From Marinomonas fungiae (GTDB lineage Bacteria; Pseudomonadota; Gammaproteobacteria; Pseudomonadales; Marinomonadaceae), in the NCBI RefSeq assembly GCF_001418205.1, contig NZ_LIQF01000001.1, forward strand, positions 402,863-466,862: 64,000 bases of DNA, read 5' to 3'. The notes under the pieces were generated by a model. It made no database searches. It was not told the DNA's origin and saw nothing but the letters and a program-made list of their open reading frames with translations. Positions 47,851-58,333 of this stretch are shown here, piece after piece. The position numbers were made by a program, and so were the translations under genes. Position 1 is the stretch's first letter; each line of letters starts with the position of its first letter.

Positions 47851-49099
47851 TGCTATTCTCCTCCGCCTGATCGCTTAGACTTGTTTGCTTGTGCTCAGCA
47901 GCCAGTTTCATCAGTTCAGCTAGAATCTCTTCACTGTCACCAATGACACTTAACGCAGCACGCTTAACCATGTCACAGCCAGCATCCGTATTGATTGCAA
48001 CCACTTTATCTACTTGGCCGATACCCTGCATGTGCTGAATCGCACCAGAGATACCTACCGCCACATAAACTCGTGCTGTCACCCAAGTACCGGTTGCACC
48101 AACCTGACGTGAACGAGGCATAAAACCATCGTCTACTGCCACACGGCTAGCACCTTCGGTTGCACCGAGCACTTTTGCCGCTTCGTGGAACTGATCCCAG
48201 TTATGGATACCGTTACCCGCAGACAAGATAAATTCCGCTTCGGCCATTGGAATCGCATTCGGATCCACAGCCATCAAGCCTTTATCCTTGATCGTTGCCG
48301 CTGAAACAGACACTTCATCAAGAGTCATTGGCGTTGCTTCATGACGCGTCTCGTCGATGGCATCCGCACACTCTTCAAGAAGCATCAAGATCTTAGGCGT
48401 CTTACGAGTAATATCTAAGCTGGCAGAAGCACCACGGCTTACCGTTTGTTCAGCGTTTACTTGCCAAGCTTGAGTCGCTGGACGCTCACCAAGGCGAGCA
48501 GCCAAACGAGAAGCCAAATCACAACCACCGTGAATGCTGTCTGGGAACAACCAGTGCTTCACAGTGTATTGAGCCTCCACCTTAGCAAGCGCTTGTACAC
48601 GAGCCTCTGGTGCATAGCCTTCAAATACTTCACCTTCGATATGCAGCACACGGTCAACGCCTGCTGTATCGAAATGTTCTTCTTTCACTTCACCGAAGCA
48701 AACAGCAACAACAGCGCCGTTGCCACCCTGTTCAGCGATCAGCTTGTGCGCAAGACCAAGGATATCTTTATCGTGGCCAGTTAGACGACCACCAACCATA
48801 TCCGGCACAACCATGATGTAGTAATCAGGGTTCTCCACTTTGTGCAGAGGTAGTTGAACCTCTTGCGCAGCTGCAGAGCGCTTCCCTTTCGGTGCAGACG
48901 AGTTACCTTTAAGGCGGTCAATACGTTTAATACCGTTCGGACCGATAAAGCCAACTTTATGCGGAAACTTACGAATCAAACCAGAAGGACCGCGAACCTC
49001 GCCCCCCTCTTCTTGACTCATATATTGATCATGCAGTGGGTGCAGACGGTTACGCATAATCCATTCTGCACGTGGGTCACGACGAATGATGTCACTCAT
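47840..49099 (-). CDS. etfA: Electron transfer flavoprotein alpha subunit of the dimethylglycine pathway
   Basis: A 419-residue EtfA, about 100 longer than the usual 310 because of an N-terminal extension (residues 1-95, basic). ETF domain I follows (YYIMVVPDMVGGRLTGHDKD), and the FAD-binding C-terminal domain is recognisable in RVAVDDGFMPRSRQVGATG, VYVAVGISGAIQHMQGIGQV and VVAINTDAGCDM. The start ATG shares one base with the dgcB stop, so translation is coupled. The same extended form occurs with Pseudomonas dgcAB as I recall. Confidence 0.9.
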   Translation of the reverse strand: MSDIIRRDPRAEWIMRNRLHPLHDQYMSQEEGGEVRGPSGLIRKFPHKVGFIGPNGIKRIDRLKGNSSAPKGKRSAAAQEVQLPLHKVENPDYYIMVVPDMVGGRLTGHDKDILGLAHKLIAEQGGNGAVVAVCFGEVKEEHFDTAGVDRVLHIEGEVFEGYAPEARVQALAKVEAQYTVKHWLFPDSIHGGCDLASRLAARLGERPATQAWQVNAEQTVSRGASASLDITRKTPKILMLLEECADAIDETRHEATPMTLDEVSVSAATIKDKGLMAVDPNAIPMAEAEFILSAGNGIHNWDQFHEAAKVLGATEGASRVAVDDGFMPRSRQVGATGTWVTARVYVAVGISGAIQHMQGIGQVDKVVAINTDAGCDMVKRAALSVIGDSEEILAELMKLAAEHKQTSLSDQAEENSNAA

Positions 49100-51015
49100 T
49101 AGTGAACCTCCTCAATCAATTGATCCACTAGAATTTCAGAAATGTCTTTCACTTCTGGACGAGGCTCAACAACACCTTCAAGCATGGCAGTACATTGCTG
49201 ACAGCCTACTGCAACAAGCTCAGCTCCCGTTGCACTCGCGTCTTCCATACGCATATCTGCGATACGGCGTTCACCAGGTATATCCGTGATAGGTGCGCCA
49301 CCGCCACCGCCACAACAACGTGAGCGGAAACCAGAGCGTTCCATTTCAGCAATTTCAATACCTAAAGAACGTAATAGATCACGTGGTGCTTCGTACTCAC
49401 CGTTGTAACGACCTAAGTAACATGGATCGTGATAAGTCACTTTGCCGCCTTTGAAAGCGTCAAGTTTAAGCGCACCAGACTGAACCAGTCTGTTCAAGAA
49501 GGTAGTGTGGTGCAAAACTTCAACACCTGCCAATGCACCGTCTTTATCAAAGTCAGCATATTCATTACGTAGACAATGGTAAGCATGTGGATCGGTTGTT
49601 ACGATCTTGTTGAACTTGTACTGACCTAGGGTCGCCAAGTTACGTTTAGCAAGGCTTTGGAACGTTGCATCATCACCTAGACGACGCGCTACGTCACCAC
49701 TATCACGCTCTTCGTCACCAAGAATCGCCACATCCACTTTCGCTGCTTTCATTAGTTTAACGAAGGCACGTAGAATGCGCTGACTACGCATATCGAAAGC
49801 ACCGTCAGACACCCAGAATAGAACGTCGACTTCTTTCTTGTCTTTCATAACCGCAAGGTTTTGGTCAGCAGCCCAGTTTGTACGGCTACCAGGAGCGTAA
49901 CCACCAGGGTTGTCTGTTGCGATGATGTTTTCAAGCACTTCAGAGCCTTTGTTTGGTGTCTCGCCTTTTTCCATGGTTAGGAAACGACGCATGTCAACGA
50001 TGGCATCAACGTGCTCGATCATCATTGGACACTCTTCCACACAGGCACGACAAGTTGTACATGACCACAGTGTTTCTTGACTTACTAGGCCCGCTGTGAT
50101 GATTTCGTTTGGACTGCCTTTCGCCTGACCAATTTCTTTACCTGGGTACGGGCTACCTGCATAGTTCGCATCCGAACCACCCGCAAGACCCACCACCATA
50201 TCTTGGATAAGTTTCTTCGGGTTTAGCGGCTGACCCGCAGCAAACGCAGGACACATTGCCTGACATTTACCACACTGAACGCATGCATCGAAACCGAGCA
50301 GCTGGTTCCATTTGAAGTCACTTGGCTTAGCCACACCTAGTACGTCACCATCAAGGTTGGCAGGCTTAAGACCTGTCGAACGGCCACCACCAAAACGCTC
50401 TGGGCGTCGGTGGAACGCAAGGTGAAGAGCACCAGCAAAAGCGTGCTTCATTGGACCGCCCCACCCCATGCCGAATAGCAATTCACCAAGACCAATAATT
50501 ACACCAATGCTAAGAACAGCGATTAGCGCAACACCACCAGTACCTTCAGGAAGGATACCTGCCGCAGGAAGCGTCAATACAATGAACGTAACAGCAAATG
50601 TGATTAGGCTTTTCGGCAAACGCATCCAAGGACCTTTCGAAAGGCGCTCAGGCGGATTAAGACGACGTTTAAATACAAAGAAGGCACCCACAAGCATTAG
50701 TAGTAGCGCGCCAAGCAAAGCCCAAGCAACGATCTGCTCTTCCACTTTGAATACGTGTACAACTAAAACCAGCACCATTGATAGGACAAAACCACCACCT
50801 GTTGCAACGTGCGTACGAGACATATACTTGTCGCGCTCTACCACATGGTGCAAATCTTTAAGGTAGCGTCCTGGCATCGCCATTAGACCAGCGACGATAT
50901 TGACTTTTTCTGGTTGTCCTGCACGCCATAGGCTTGCACGGCGTAGCATGCCGATCACACCTAGAAGCAACAAAACAACAATAAGAATTGAAGGTAACCA
51001 GTCGATAACCATCAT
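49099..51015 (-). CDS. dgcB: Dimethylglycine catabolism protein DgcB, Fe-S membrane oxidoreductase
   Basis: A 638-residue membrane iron-sulfur protein. About five hydrophobic segments lie in residues 8-185, then two 4Fe-4S motifs (C245, C248, C251, C255 in CVQCGKCQAMC; C319, C322, C325, C329 in CTTCRACVEEC), and two CCG domains (HDPCYLGRYNGEY with SRCCGGGGG; GCQQCTAML), as in heterodisulfide-reductase-like subunits. With DgcA it demethylates dimethylglycine to sarcosine, sending electrons to ETF or quinone. Separated from dgcA by an 84-base spacer with a hairpin. Confidence 0.93.
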   Translation of the reverse strand: MMVIDWLPSILIVVLLLLGVIGMLRRASLWRAGQPEKVNIVAGLMAMPGRYLKDLHHVVERDKYMSRTHVATGGGFVLSMVLVLVVHVFKVEEQIVAWALLGALLLMLVGAFFVFKRRLNPPERLSKGPWMRLPKSLITFAVTFIVLTLPAAGILPEGTGGVALIAVLSIGVIIGLGELLFGMGWGGPMKHAFAGALHLAFHRRPERFGGGRSTGLKPANLDGDVLGVAKPSDFKWNQLLGFDACVQCGKCQAMCPAFAAGQPLNPKKLIQDMVVGLAGGSDANYAGSPYPGKEIGQAKGSPNEIITAGLVSQETLWSCTTCRACVEECPMMIEHVDAIVDMRRFLTMEKGETPNKGSEVLENIIATDNPGGYAPGSRTNWAADQNLAVMKDKKEVDVLFWVSDGAFDMRSQRILRAFVKLMKAAKVDVAILGDEERDSGDVARRLGDDATFQSLAKRNLATLGQYKFNKIVTTDPHAYHCLRNEYADFDKDGALAGVEVLHHTTFLNRLVQSGALKLDAFKGGKVTYHDPCYLGRYNGEYEAPRDLLRSLGIEIAEMERSGFRSRCCGGGGGAPITDIPGERRIADMRMEDASATGAELVAVGCQQCTAMLEGVVEPRPEVKDISEILVDQLIEEVH

Positions 51016-51034
51016 TCACCCTCGTATAGCATGA

Positions 51035-51059
51035 AAGAGGCGGCGTAGAGCCGCCTCTT
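51035..51059 (-). other. Hairpin in the dgcA-dgcB intercistronic spacer
   Basis: Ten-bp perfect GC-rich stem AAGAGGCGGC / GCCGCCTCTT with a five-base loop. No T run follows, so it is unlikely to be a terminator; a processing or stability element within the operon mRNA is more probable. Confidence 0.6.
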
Positions 51060-51099
51060 GGGTTCAGTTTTTTTGGTTTAGTTTTGAATGGCTAAACGA

Positions 51100-53163
51100 T
51101 TATAGGTCTTTACATAGACGTAGTGCATCGTACATCGCAGCGTGAGTATTACGCTGAGACACACAGTCACCTAGACGCCATAAGATCATGCCTTCGCCAC
51201 TTTCTGATAGAATTGGCTGAGGTTTGATATCGAATAGCGCTTCAACATCAAGTTGACCTTTGTTACGAGACTCTTCTTTAAGAGCGTAGTATAGCTCTTC
51301 ATTTGGACGAATGCCGTTTTCAATAACTACTTGGTCAACAACACGCTCTTCATGCTGACCGGTGTACTCGTTTTCAAGTACAGCTACTAGATTGTCACCT
51401 TCACGGTAAACTTTCTCTAGTAGGAAGTCAGACGTCATCACTACTTCTTTCTCGTATAGAGAACGGTAGTAAGTTGGGAACGTTGTACCACCGATACCGA
51501 CACCTGGTTTGATGTCATCAGTTACGATTTCAACCAGAGAACCTTTAGAAGATAGGTAATCCGCTGCAGACAAACCTGAGAATTCACAGATTGTGTCGTA
51601 GATGAGAACATTCTTACCTGGTTCAACCGTGCCATTTAGGATATCCCAGCTAGACACTACTAGGCCTTCTGCTGCACCCCATGCTGGGTTTTGATCTACG
51701 AATGGACGACCACCAGTAGCCATGACACACACATCAGGTTTCAGGTCACGAATCATTTGTGCATCAGCCGTTACACCAAGACGAACATCAACGCCTAGAC
51801 GGTCAAGCTCCATCACCAACCAACGAGTGATACCCGCAATTTGGTCACGCTGAGGCGCTTTCGCAGCGATAGTGATCTGACCACCAAGCTCTTCATTGCG
51901 CTCAAGTAGCGTTACTTTGTGACCACGCTCAGCTGCAACACGTGCCGCTTCCATACCACCAGGGCCACCACCAACAACTACTACGTTACGGATAGGTCCT
52001 TCAGTCTTCTCGATGATGTGAGGAAGACCCATGTATTCACGAGACGTTGCTGCGTTTTGGATACATAGAACGTCAAGACCTTGGTACTGACGGTCGATAC
52101 AGTAGTTTGCACCCACACACTGACGGATTTGGTCAACTTGGTCCATCTTGATCTTCGCGATGAAGTGAGGATCGGCCATGTGCGCACGAGTCATACCAAC
52201 GAAATCAACGTAACCCGCTTCGATAATACGTTTCGCTTGGTTTGGATCTTTAATGTTCTGTGCGTGAATTACTGGAACACTAACTACTTCTTTGATGCCA
52301 GCTGCCAAGTGTAGGAATGGCTCTGGTGGGTAGCTCATGTTAGGAATTACGTTTGCTAGCGTGTTGTGCGTATCACAACCAGAACCTACTACACCGAAGT
52401 AGTCGATTAGACCAGTATCATCGTAGTACTTAGCAATTTGTTTCATGTCGTCGTGGTTTAGACCATCTGGGTGGAACTCATCACCCGTGATACGCATACC
52501 TACAACGAAGTCCGGACCCACTTCTGCACGAACAGCTTTGGCTACTTCAAGACCAAACTTCATACGGCCCTCAAAAGTACCACCCCATTCGTCAGTACGT
52601 TTGTTCACACGTGGAGACCAGAATTGGTCAATCATGTGTTGGTGTACCGCAGACAGTTCCACACCGTCTAGACCACCTTCTTTCGCGCGACGTGCAGCTT
52701 GTGCGAAGTCGCCGATAACACGCCAGATTTCTTCCACTTCGATTGTTTTACAAGTCGCGCGGTGAACAGGCTCACGGATACCAGATGGAGACATTAGGTT
52801 AGGCCAGTTTTCACCGTCCCAACGAGAACGACGACCCATGTGAGAAATCTGGATCATGATCTTGCCGCCGTGCTTGTGCACTGCATCAGCAAGATTTTGG
52901 AAATGCGGAATAATGCGGTCTGTCGATAAGTTGACAGAGCTCCACCAGCTTTGCGGGCTGTCAATGGATACAACACTTGAACCACCACAAATACACAAGC
53001 CACAACCGCCCTTCGCTTTTTCTTCGTAGTACTTAACGTAGCGATCAGTGGTCATACCGCCATCCGTTGCGTAAACCTCTGCGTGAGCCGTACTAACGAT
53101 ACGGTTACGGATGGTTAATTTATTAATGTTGAGTGGCTGAAACAGCGAATCAAACTGGGACAT
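51100..53163 (-). CDS. dgcA: Dimethylglycine demethylase subunit DgcA
   Basis: A 687-residue flavoprotein of the Old Yellow Enzyme / trimethylamine dehydrogenase group. An FMN-binding TIM barrel (1-370; NRIVSTAHAEVYATDGG, GVELSAVHQHMIDQFWSPRVN), a cysteine cluster (C349, C355, C367), and an FAD/NAD(P)-type nucleotide domain (from about 390, VVVGGGPGGMEAARVAAERG). It performs the oxidative demethylation of dimethylglycine. Of the four cysteines that hold the 4Fe-4S cluster in trimethylamine dehydrogenase, the second is Ala (A352) here. Stachydrine and other N-methyl amine demethylases share this fold; the context fixes the call. Confidence 0.92.
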   Translation of the reverse strand: MSQFDSLFQPLNINKLTIRNRIVSTAHAEVYATDGGMTTDRYVKYYEEKAKGGCGLCICGGSSVVSIDSPQSWWSSVNLSTDRIIPHFQNLADAVHKHGGKIMIQISHMGRRSRWDGENWPNLMSPSGIREPVHRATCKTIEVEEIWRVIGDFAQAARRAKEGGLDGVELSAVHQHMIDQFWSPRVNKRTDEWGGTFEGRMKFGLEVAKAVRAEVGPDFVVGMRITGDEFHPDGLNHDDMKQIAKYYDDTGLIDYFGVVGSGCDTHNTLANVIPNMSYPPEPFLHLAAGIKEVVSVPVIHAQNIKDPNQAKRIIEAGYVDFVGMTRAHMADPHFIAKIKMDQVDQIRQCVGANYCIDRQYQGLDVLCIQNAATSREYMGLPHIIEKTEGPIRNVVVVGGGPGGMEAARVAAERGHKVTLLERNEELGGQITIAAKAPQRDQIAGITRWLVMELDRLGVDVRLGVTADAQMIRDLKPDVCVMATGGRPFVDQNPAWGAAEGLVVSSWDILNGTVEPGKNVLIYDTICEFSGLSAADYLSSKGSLVEIVTDDIKPGVGIGGTTFPTYYRSLYEKEVVMTSDFLLEKVYREGDNLVAVLENEYTGQHEERVVDQVVIENGIRPNEELYYALKEESRNKGQLDVEALFDIKPQPILSESGEGMILWRLGDCVSQRNTHAAMYDALRLCKDL

Positions 53164-53213
53164 AGTGGAACCCCGCCTTTTTTAAACGATAGACTGACAA
53201 TTAGTAATAATAA

Positions 53214-53759
53214 TTAAAGCGGTGTTACTTCAAAGTAACCCACATCACAACCTTCTTCGGCTGCACATTGCGTTTGTTCTGCTTTAGTGCGAACTGGTAG
53301 ACCTTGCGCTTCAGCGATTTGGTCAAGTGCACCCGCAAACCAACCAGTAAACATGTAATCAACTTTACGATTTACTTTTTTACCGTGAATTTTTTCGTAG
53401 TGATAAACGAAAGCTGAGTTCTCAAGACGCACTTTCGCAGTACCTTTCTCAATATCTAGCTCTTCAGTGATGAAGAAGCCCCAACCGCGCTGAGAAAGAC
53501 GTTTTAGGTAGTGATGCCAAACATCAGCGCCAGAGATACCGTGACAAGCTGCCTCTTGTTCACACCAGAAGTAAGCAGACTTGTAACCTGCTTTATAAAG
53601 AATCTCTGCGTAACGCTCTGCGCCAATTTCATCTTCGATACCCATATGGTTGTTTACGAAGAAGTGGCGTGGAACGTAAAGCATTGGCAACGCATCAGTT
53701 GTCCATACACCTGTTTCGTCATCTACTTGAATTGGCATTTCTGGAGCATGTGAACCCAT
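53214..53759 (-). CDS. DUF5943 (V4R-like) protein of the dimethylglycine operon
   Basis: A 181-residue soluble protein corresponding to the DUF5943 gene that lies upstream of dgcA in Pseudomonas. The stretch AERYAEILYKAGYKSAYFWC, the GISGADVWHHYLKRLSQRGWG helix and a C-terminal CAAEEGCDVGYFEV hairpin resemble the V4R small-molecule/metal-binding fold. Cysteines cluster at the end (C261-type pair in QTQCAAEEGCD). Function unknown; its fixed place between the M19 gene and dgcA suggests an accessory or sensing role. Start ATG 53759. Confidence 0.8.
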   Translation of the reverse strand: MGSHAPEMPIQVDDETGVWTTDALPMLYVPRHFFVNNHMGIEDEIGAERYAEILYKAGYKSAYFWCEQEAACHGISGADVWHHYLKRLSQRGWGFFITEELDIEKGTAKVRLENSAFVYHYEKIHGKKVNRKVDYMFTGWFAGALDQIAEAQGLPVRTKAEQTQCAAEEGCDVGYFEVTPL

Positions 53760-53902
53760 TTTTACACCTCAAATCTATTTAAAGCTCGGAACCGCTTTGC
53801 GTTTCCTAAAAGTCCTATTAAAACAAAGTTGAAGCCGATAGACTTTGCAGTTATCGACTTCCTATCTGCGCTAAAAGCCGTTTTTCGGCATAAACGTAAA
53901 AA

Positions 53903-54880
53903 TTACTCGCCCCAAACCTCAGCAAGTAGGTTAACCCAGTTCTCACCCATGATTTTAAGTACTTGACGCTCAGTGAAACCATGACGTAGCAATGCTTCAG
54001 TTAGGTTAGGGAATTCACCCACTGTACGAATGCCTTTCGGGTTAATAATCTCACCGAAGCGAGTTAGACGACGTGCATAACCTTTATCGTGTGTTAGGTA
54101 CTCAAAGAAGTCTTCGCCGTGACCTTGAGTAAAGTCAGTACCGATACCAATCGAGTCTTCACCAACAATGTTGTAGACGTATTGAATCGCTTCAACATAA
54201 TCATCAATTGTTGCATTAACGCCTGCACGCAAGAATGGAGTAAACATGGTTACACCAACGAAACCACCATTATCAGCGATGAACTTCAATTCTTCGTCTG
54301 AACGGTTACGTGGATGTTCTTTTAGGCCAGATGGCAAACAGTGTGAGTAAGCAACTGGCTTCTTAGATTCAATGATGACTTCTTTTGCTGTGTTCGCACC
54401 AACGTGAGAAAGGTCACATAGCACACCAACACGGTTCATTTCAGCAACGATTTCACGACCGAAGCCAGAAAGACCACCATCACGCTCGTAACAACCCGTG
54501 CCGACTAAGTTCTGAGTGTTGTAACACATCTGCGTAATACCAACACCCAAATCTTTCAATACTTGTACATAACCAATTTGATCTTCGTACGGATGAGCGT
54601 TTTGGAAGCCCATCATTACACCTGTCTTGCCTTCTGCTTTGGCGCGGTGAATGTCTTTAGTTGTACGAACTTTTAGAAGAAGATCGCTGTTCTCATCGAT
54701 CATCTTGTTCATTGCTGCAATGTTTTGAACTGCACCTTCAAAGTTTTCCCAGAACGACATTGTACAGTTCGCTGCAGTCAGCTTACCTTTCGCCATGTCT
54801 TCAAATAACTCGCGATTCCAGTTCGCACAAATCAAGCCATCGATCACAATAGCTTTATCATGTAATTCTGCTGCATTCAT
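53903..54880 (-). CDS. M19 (membrane dipeptidase-like) protein of the dimethylglycine operon
   Basis: A 325-residue member of peptidase family M19, first gene of the operon with DUF5943-dgcA-dgcB-etfAB. ATG 54880 (MNAAELHDKAIVIDGLIC) follows AAGGAA; the longer frame to 54928 is not used. It has the histidines H159 (CDLSHVG) and H180 (AYSHC) and D249 (GIGTDF) but replaces the HxD metal pair with L16 and C18 and the bridging Glu with Q93 (GFQNAHP), compared with renal dipeptidase. So a two-zinc dipeptidase mechanism is doubtful. The same operon position in Pseudomonas suggests a role in betaine-derived chemistry. Confidence 0.85.
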   Translation of the reverse strand: MNAAELHDKAIVIDGLICANWNRELFEDMAKGKLTAANCTMSFWENFEGAVQNIAAMNKMIDENSDLLLKVRTTKDIHRAKAEGKTGVMMGFQNAHPYEDQIGYVQVLKDLGVGITQMCYNTQNLVGTGCYERDGGLSGFGREIVAEMNRVGVLCDLSHVGANTAKEVIIESKKPVAYSHCLPSGLKEHPRNRSDEELKFIADNGGFVGVTMFTPFLRAGVNATIDDYVEAIQYVYNIVGEDSIGIGTDFTQGHGEDFFEYLTHDKGYARRLTRFGEIINPKGIRTVGEFPNLTEALLRHGFTERQVLKIMGENWVNLLAEVWGE

Positions 54881-55000
54881 CGTTCTTTTTTCCTTTATAT
54901 CAAATATAGGATTACGTGGAAGAAACACCTTCCGATGAGCCCAGTTTATGACTATGCATGAAACTATTGGTGGCTGGAAACGACTTTAGCCATACCAAAA

Positions 55001-55018
55001 CCGACGTCAATTACGACA
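55001..55018 (+). promoter_or_regulatory. CGAC boxes upstream of the M19-dgc operon
   Basis: CCGACG at 55001-55006 and ACGACA at 55013-55018, starts 12 bases apart, with a further CGAC at 54981-54984. Similar boxes occur at gbcAB, gbdR and BCCT, making them candidate GbdR half-sites. Confidence 0.4.
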
Positions 55019-55043
55019 CTATCCTCATCTAGATGTAACAAAT

Positions 55044-55065
55044 AAGGGTGCCGATAGGCACCCTT
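55044..55065 (-). terminator. Intrinsic terminator of the chemoreceptor gene
   Basis: Nine-bp stem AAGGGTGCC / GGCACCCTT with GATA loop; TTATTTGTT follows on the reverse strand. Confidence 0.82.
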
Positions 55066-55087
55066 GGAAAGAATAGTCTAAATACTG

Positions 55088-56689
55088 CTAAACACGGTAT
55101 GAGGAAACCATTTTTCTTAACTCTGACGCTTGCTTCTGGACCGTCACGCTGGCTTGGTTAGTCTGAGTTGCATTTGCACTGGTCGTCATTGCTTCATCAC
55201 GGATCATTCGAATACGACTATCAATAGTTTCTGCCGTGACGGCTTGCTGCTCCATGGCTGCAGCAATCTCTGTTGCCTTAGCCGACATACCACTGATAGA
55301 GACAGAAATTTTACTCAATGCAGCACTGGCTTCGGTCGACTTCTCCACCGTTTCTTCTGCTTGGCGCTTACTGCCACTCATAACCACAACCGCTTCATTA
55401 GCACCAGCTTGCAATTTAGTAATCATTTGCTGAATTTGCTCGGTCGATTCCTGCGTTCTTTGTGCCAAAGTACGCACCTCATCTGCCACCACAGCAAAAC
55501 CACGTCCCTGCTCGCCCGCACGCGCTGCTTCAATGGCAGCATTCAGTGCCAATAAGTTAGTTTGATCTGCGATATCACGTATCACATCAAGAATACTACC
55601 CACGTTCCCAGTTTGACTTTCAAGAGACTGCAAGGCATCCGCAGCCTTATCAACCCCTTGCGCTAAACGCGTAATGGATGCAGCGTTATCATTCACAATA
55701 CGCGAAACTTCCTGCGCGTAGCGATCTGACTCCTTGGCGGCATTAGCCGTTTCGTCAGCCCCCTCTGCAACATAGCGGATAGTCCCTTGCATCTCCTCAA
55801 TAGCCCCTGCAATACCTAGGGTTTCATTCTGCAATTCTTCCATGCCTGAACGAGTGCGCTCTGAGGCAACCAGCATCTGCTCACCGACGCTTGATAATTC
55901 TTGTGATTGATTTTGAACCGTGCCAACCAAGACATTTAAACTATTAATGAATCGGTTAAAGCTTTTCGCCACATCCGCTAACTCATCATCGCCGGTTTCA
56001 TCAAGTCGAACAGTTAAGTCACGAGCACCTTGAGCGATATCATGCAGCGAATGTTCAAGCTTACGTATATCTGGCAGTGTTTTTTGGCGTAACAAAAGCA
56101 ACACAGCCACAACCAATATCGCTGATGCTAAAGCGCTTAATAGAGCCACCCATTTGGTTTCTTCAATTTTAGAGATAGTTTCGAGAGAACTTTGCTCTAG
56201 ACGAGACTCAATATCGCCAGCGACACTCTCTAAGGTTTCAGCAAGCTTGCTTGATGCTTCATCTAAGCCGCCAGCACCTTTCATCATTAGATTCCCTGCA
56301 TCCGTACCTTCATTAATATAGGCAAGCGCCATCTGGTAGCCAGAACCGTATAGTTGATCTAGATTCTGTTTTAGGACTGAGACTTTATTGGAAAATTCAG
56401 GAAGGTGCTTAGCCAGCGCGTCTAAACTTTCCTTAGCACCGATCAAGCTTGCCTGCGCTTCGGGCAGAGCATCATCACCGCGAGTTGCTCCCATATCGGT
56501 TAGAAACTGCTGCACCTGAACTGTGTAGTAGCGAGCATCTTTGATTGCGGCCATAGCGTTGACTAGATTCATTTCTTTATGAATGGCTTTTTGATTATTC
56601 GTCAAGCCATATTCAGTAATGCTAAACAGAGCGCACAGTATCAATAAAATGAAGCCAATTACTAACCCAAATAAACGGCTGATTGTCAT
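55088..56689 (-). CDS. Methyl-accepting chemotaxis protein
   Basis: A 533-residue transmembrane chemoreceptor. TM1 about 7-28, periplasmic helical sensor domain about 29-178, TM2 about 180-200, HAMP about 201-255, and a long cytoplasmic signalling coiled coil with the invariant hairpin [20 protein letters not shown] and [20 protein letters not shown]. The sensor is a four-helix-bundle type without a recognised ligand motif. It borders the betaine block and is transcribed in the same direction as the dgc operon but has its own terminator, so a link to betaine sensing is only a guess. Confidence 0.94.
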   Translation of the reverse strand: MTISRLFGLVIGFILLILCALFSITEYGLTNNQKAIHKEMNLVNAMAAIKDARYYTVQVQQFLTDMGATRGDDALPEAQASLIGAKESLDALAKHLPEFSNKVSVLKQNLDQLYGSGYQMALAYINEGTDAGNLMMKGAGGLDEASSKLAETLESVAGDIESRLEQSSLETISKIEETKWVALLSALASAILVVAVLLLLRQKTLPDIRKLEHSLHDIAQGARDLTVRLDETGDDELADVAKSFNRFINSLNVLVGTVQNQSQELSSVGEQMLVASERTRSGMEELQNETLGIAGAIEEMQGTIRYVAEGADETANAAKESDRYAQEVSRIVNDNAASITRLAQGVDKAADALQSLESQTGNVGSILDVIRDIADQTNLLALNAAIEAARAGEQGRGFAVVADEVRTLAQRTQESTEQIQQMITKLQAGANEAVVVMSGSKRQAEETVEKSTEASAALSKISVSISGMSAKATEIAAAMEQQAVTAETIDSRIRMIRDEAMTTSANATQTNQASVTVQKQASELRKMVSSYRV

Positions 56690-56795
56690 ACCTTTCCCTC
56701 AATCGGTTTTTATTCTTCAAAACACCTGCCCCATACTATTAAAACTCTCACTTTATATAAAAATTTATAATGTAATATTTTGTCGGATTGATTAG

Positions 56796-58259
<1,464 letters not shown>

Positions 58260-58287
58260 TTACGCATCTATGTTATTTCTTATATAC

Positions 58288-58319
58288 AAAGAGTCGTTTT
58301 TATAACGGCTCTTTTTTTT
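58288..58319 (+). terminator. Intrinsic terminator of purB
   Basis: Eleven-bp stem AAAGAGTCGTT / AACGGCTCTTT (one G-T pair) with a five-base loop and eight T, just before roxA. Confidence 0.9.
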
Positions 58320-58333
58320 GATGAGAACTTATT

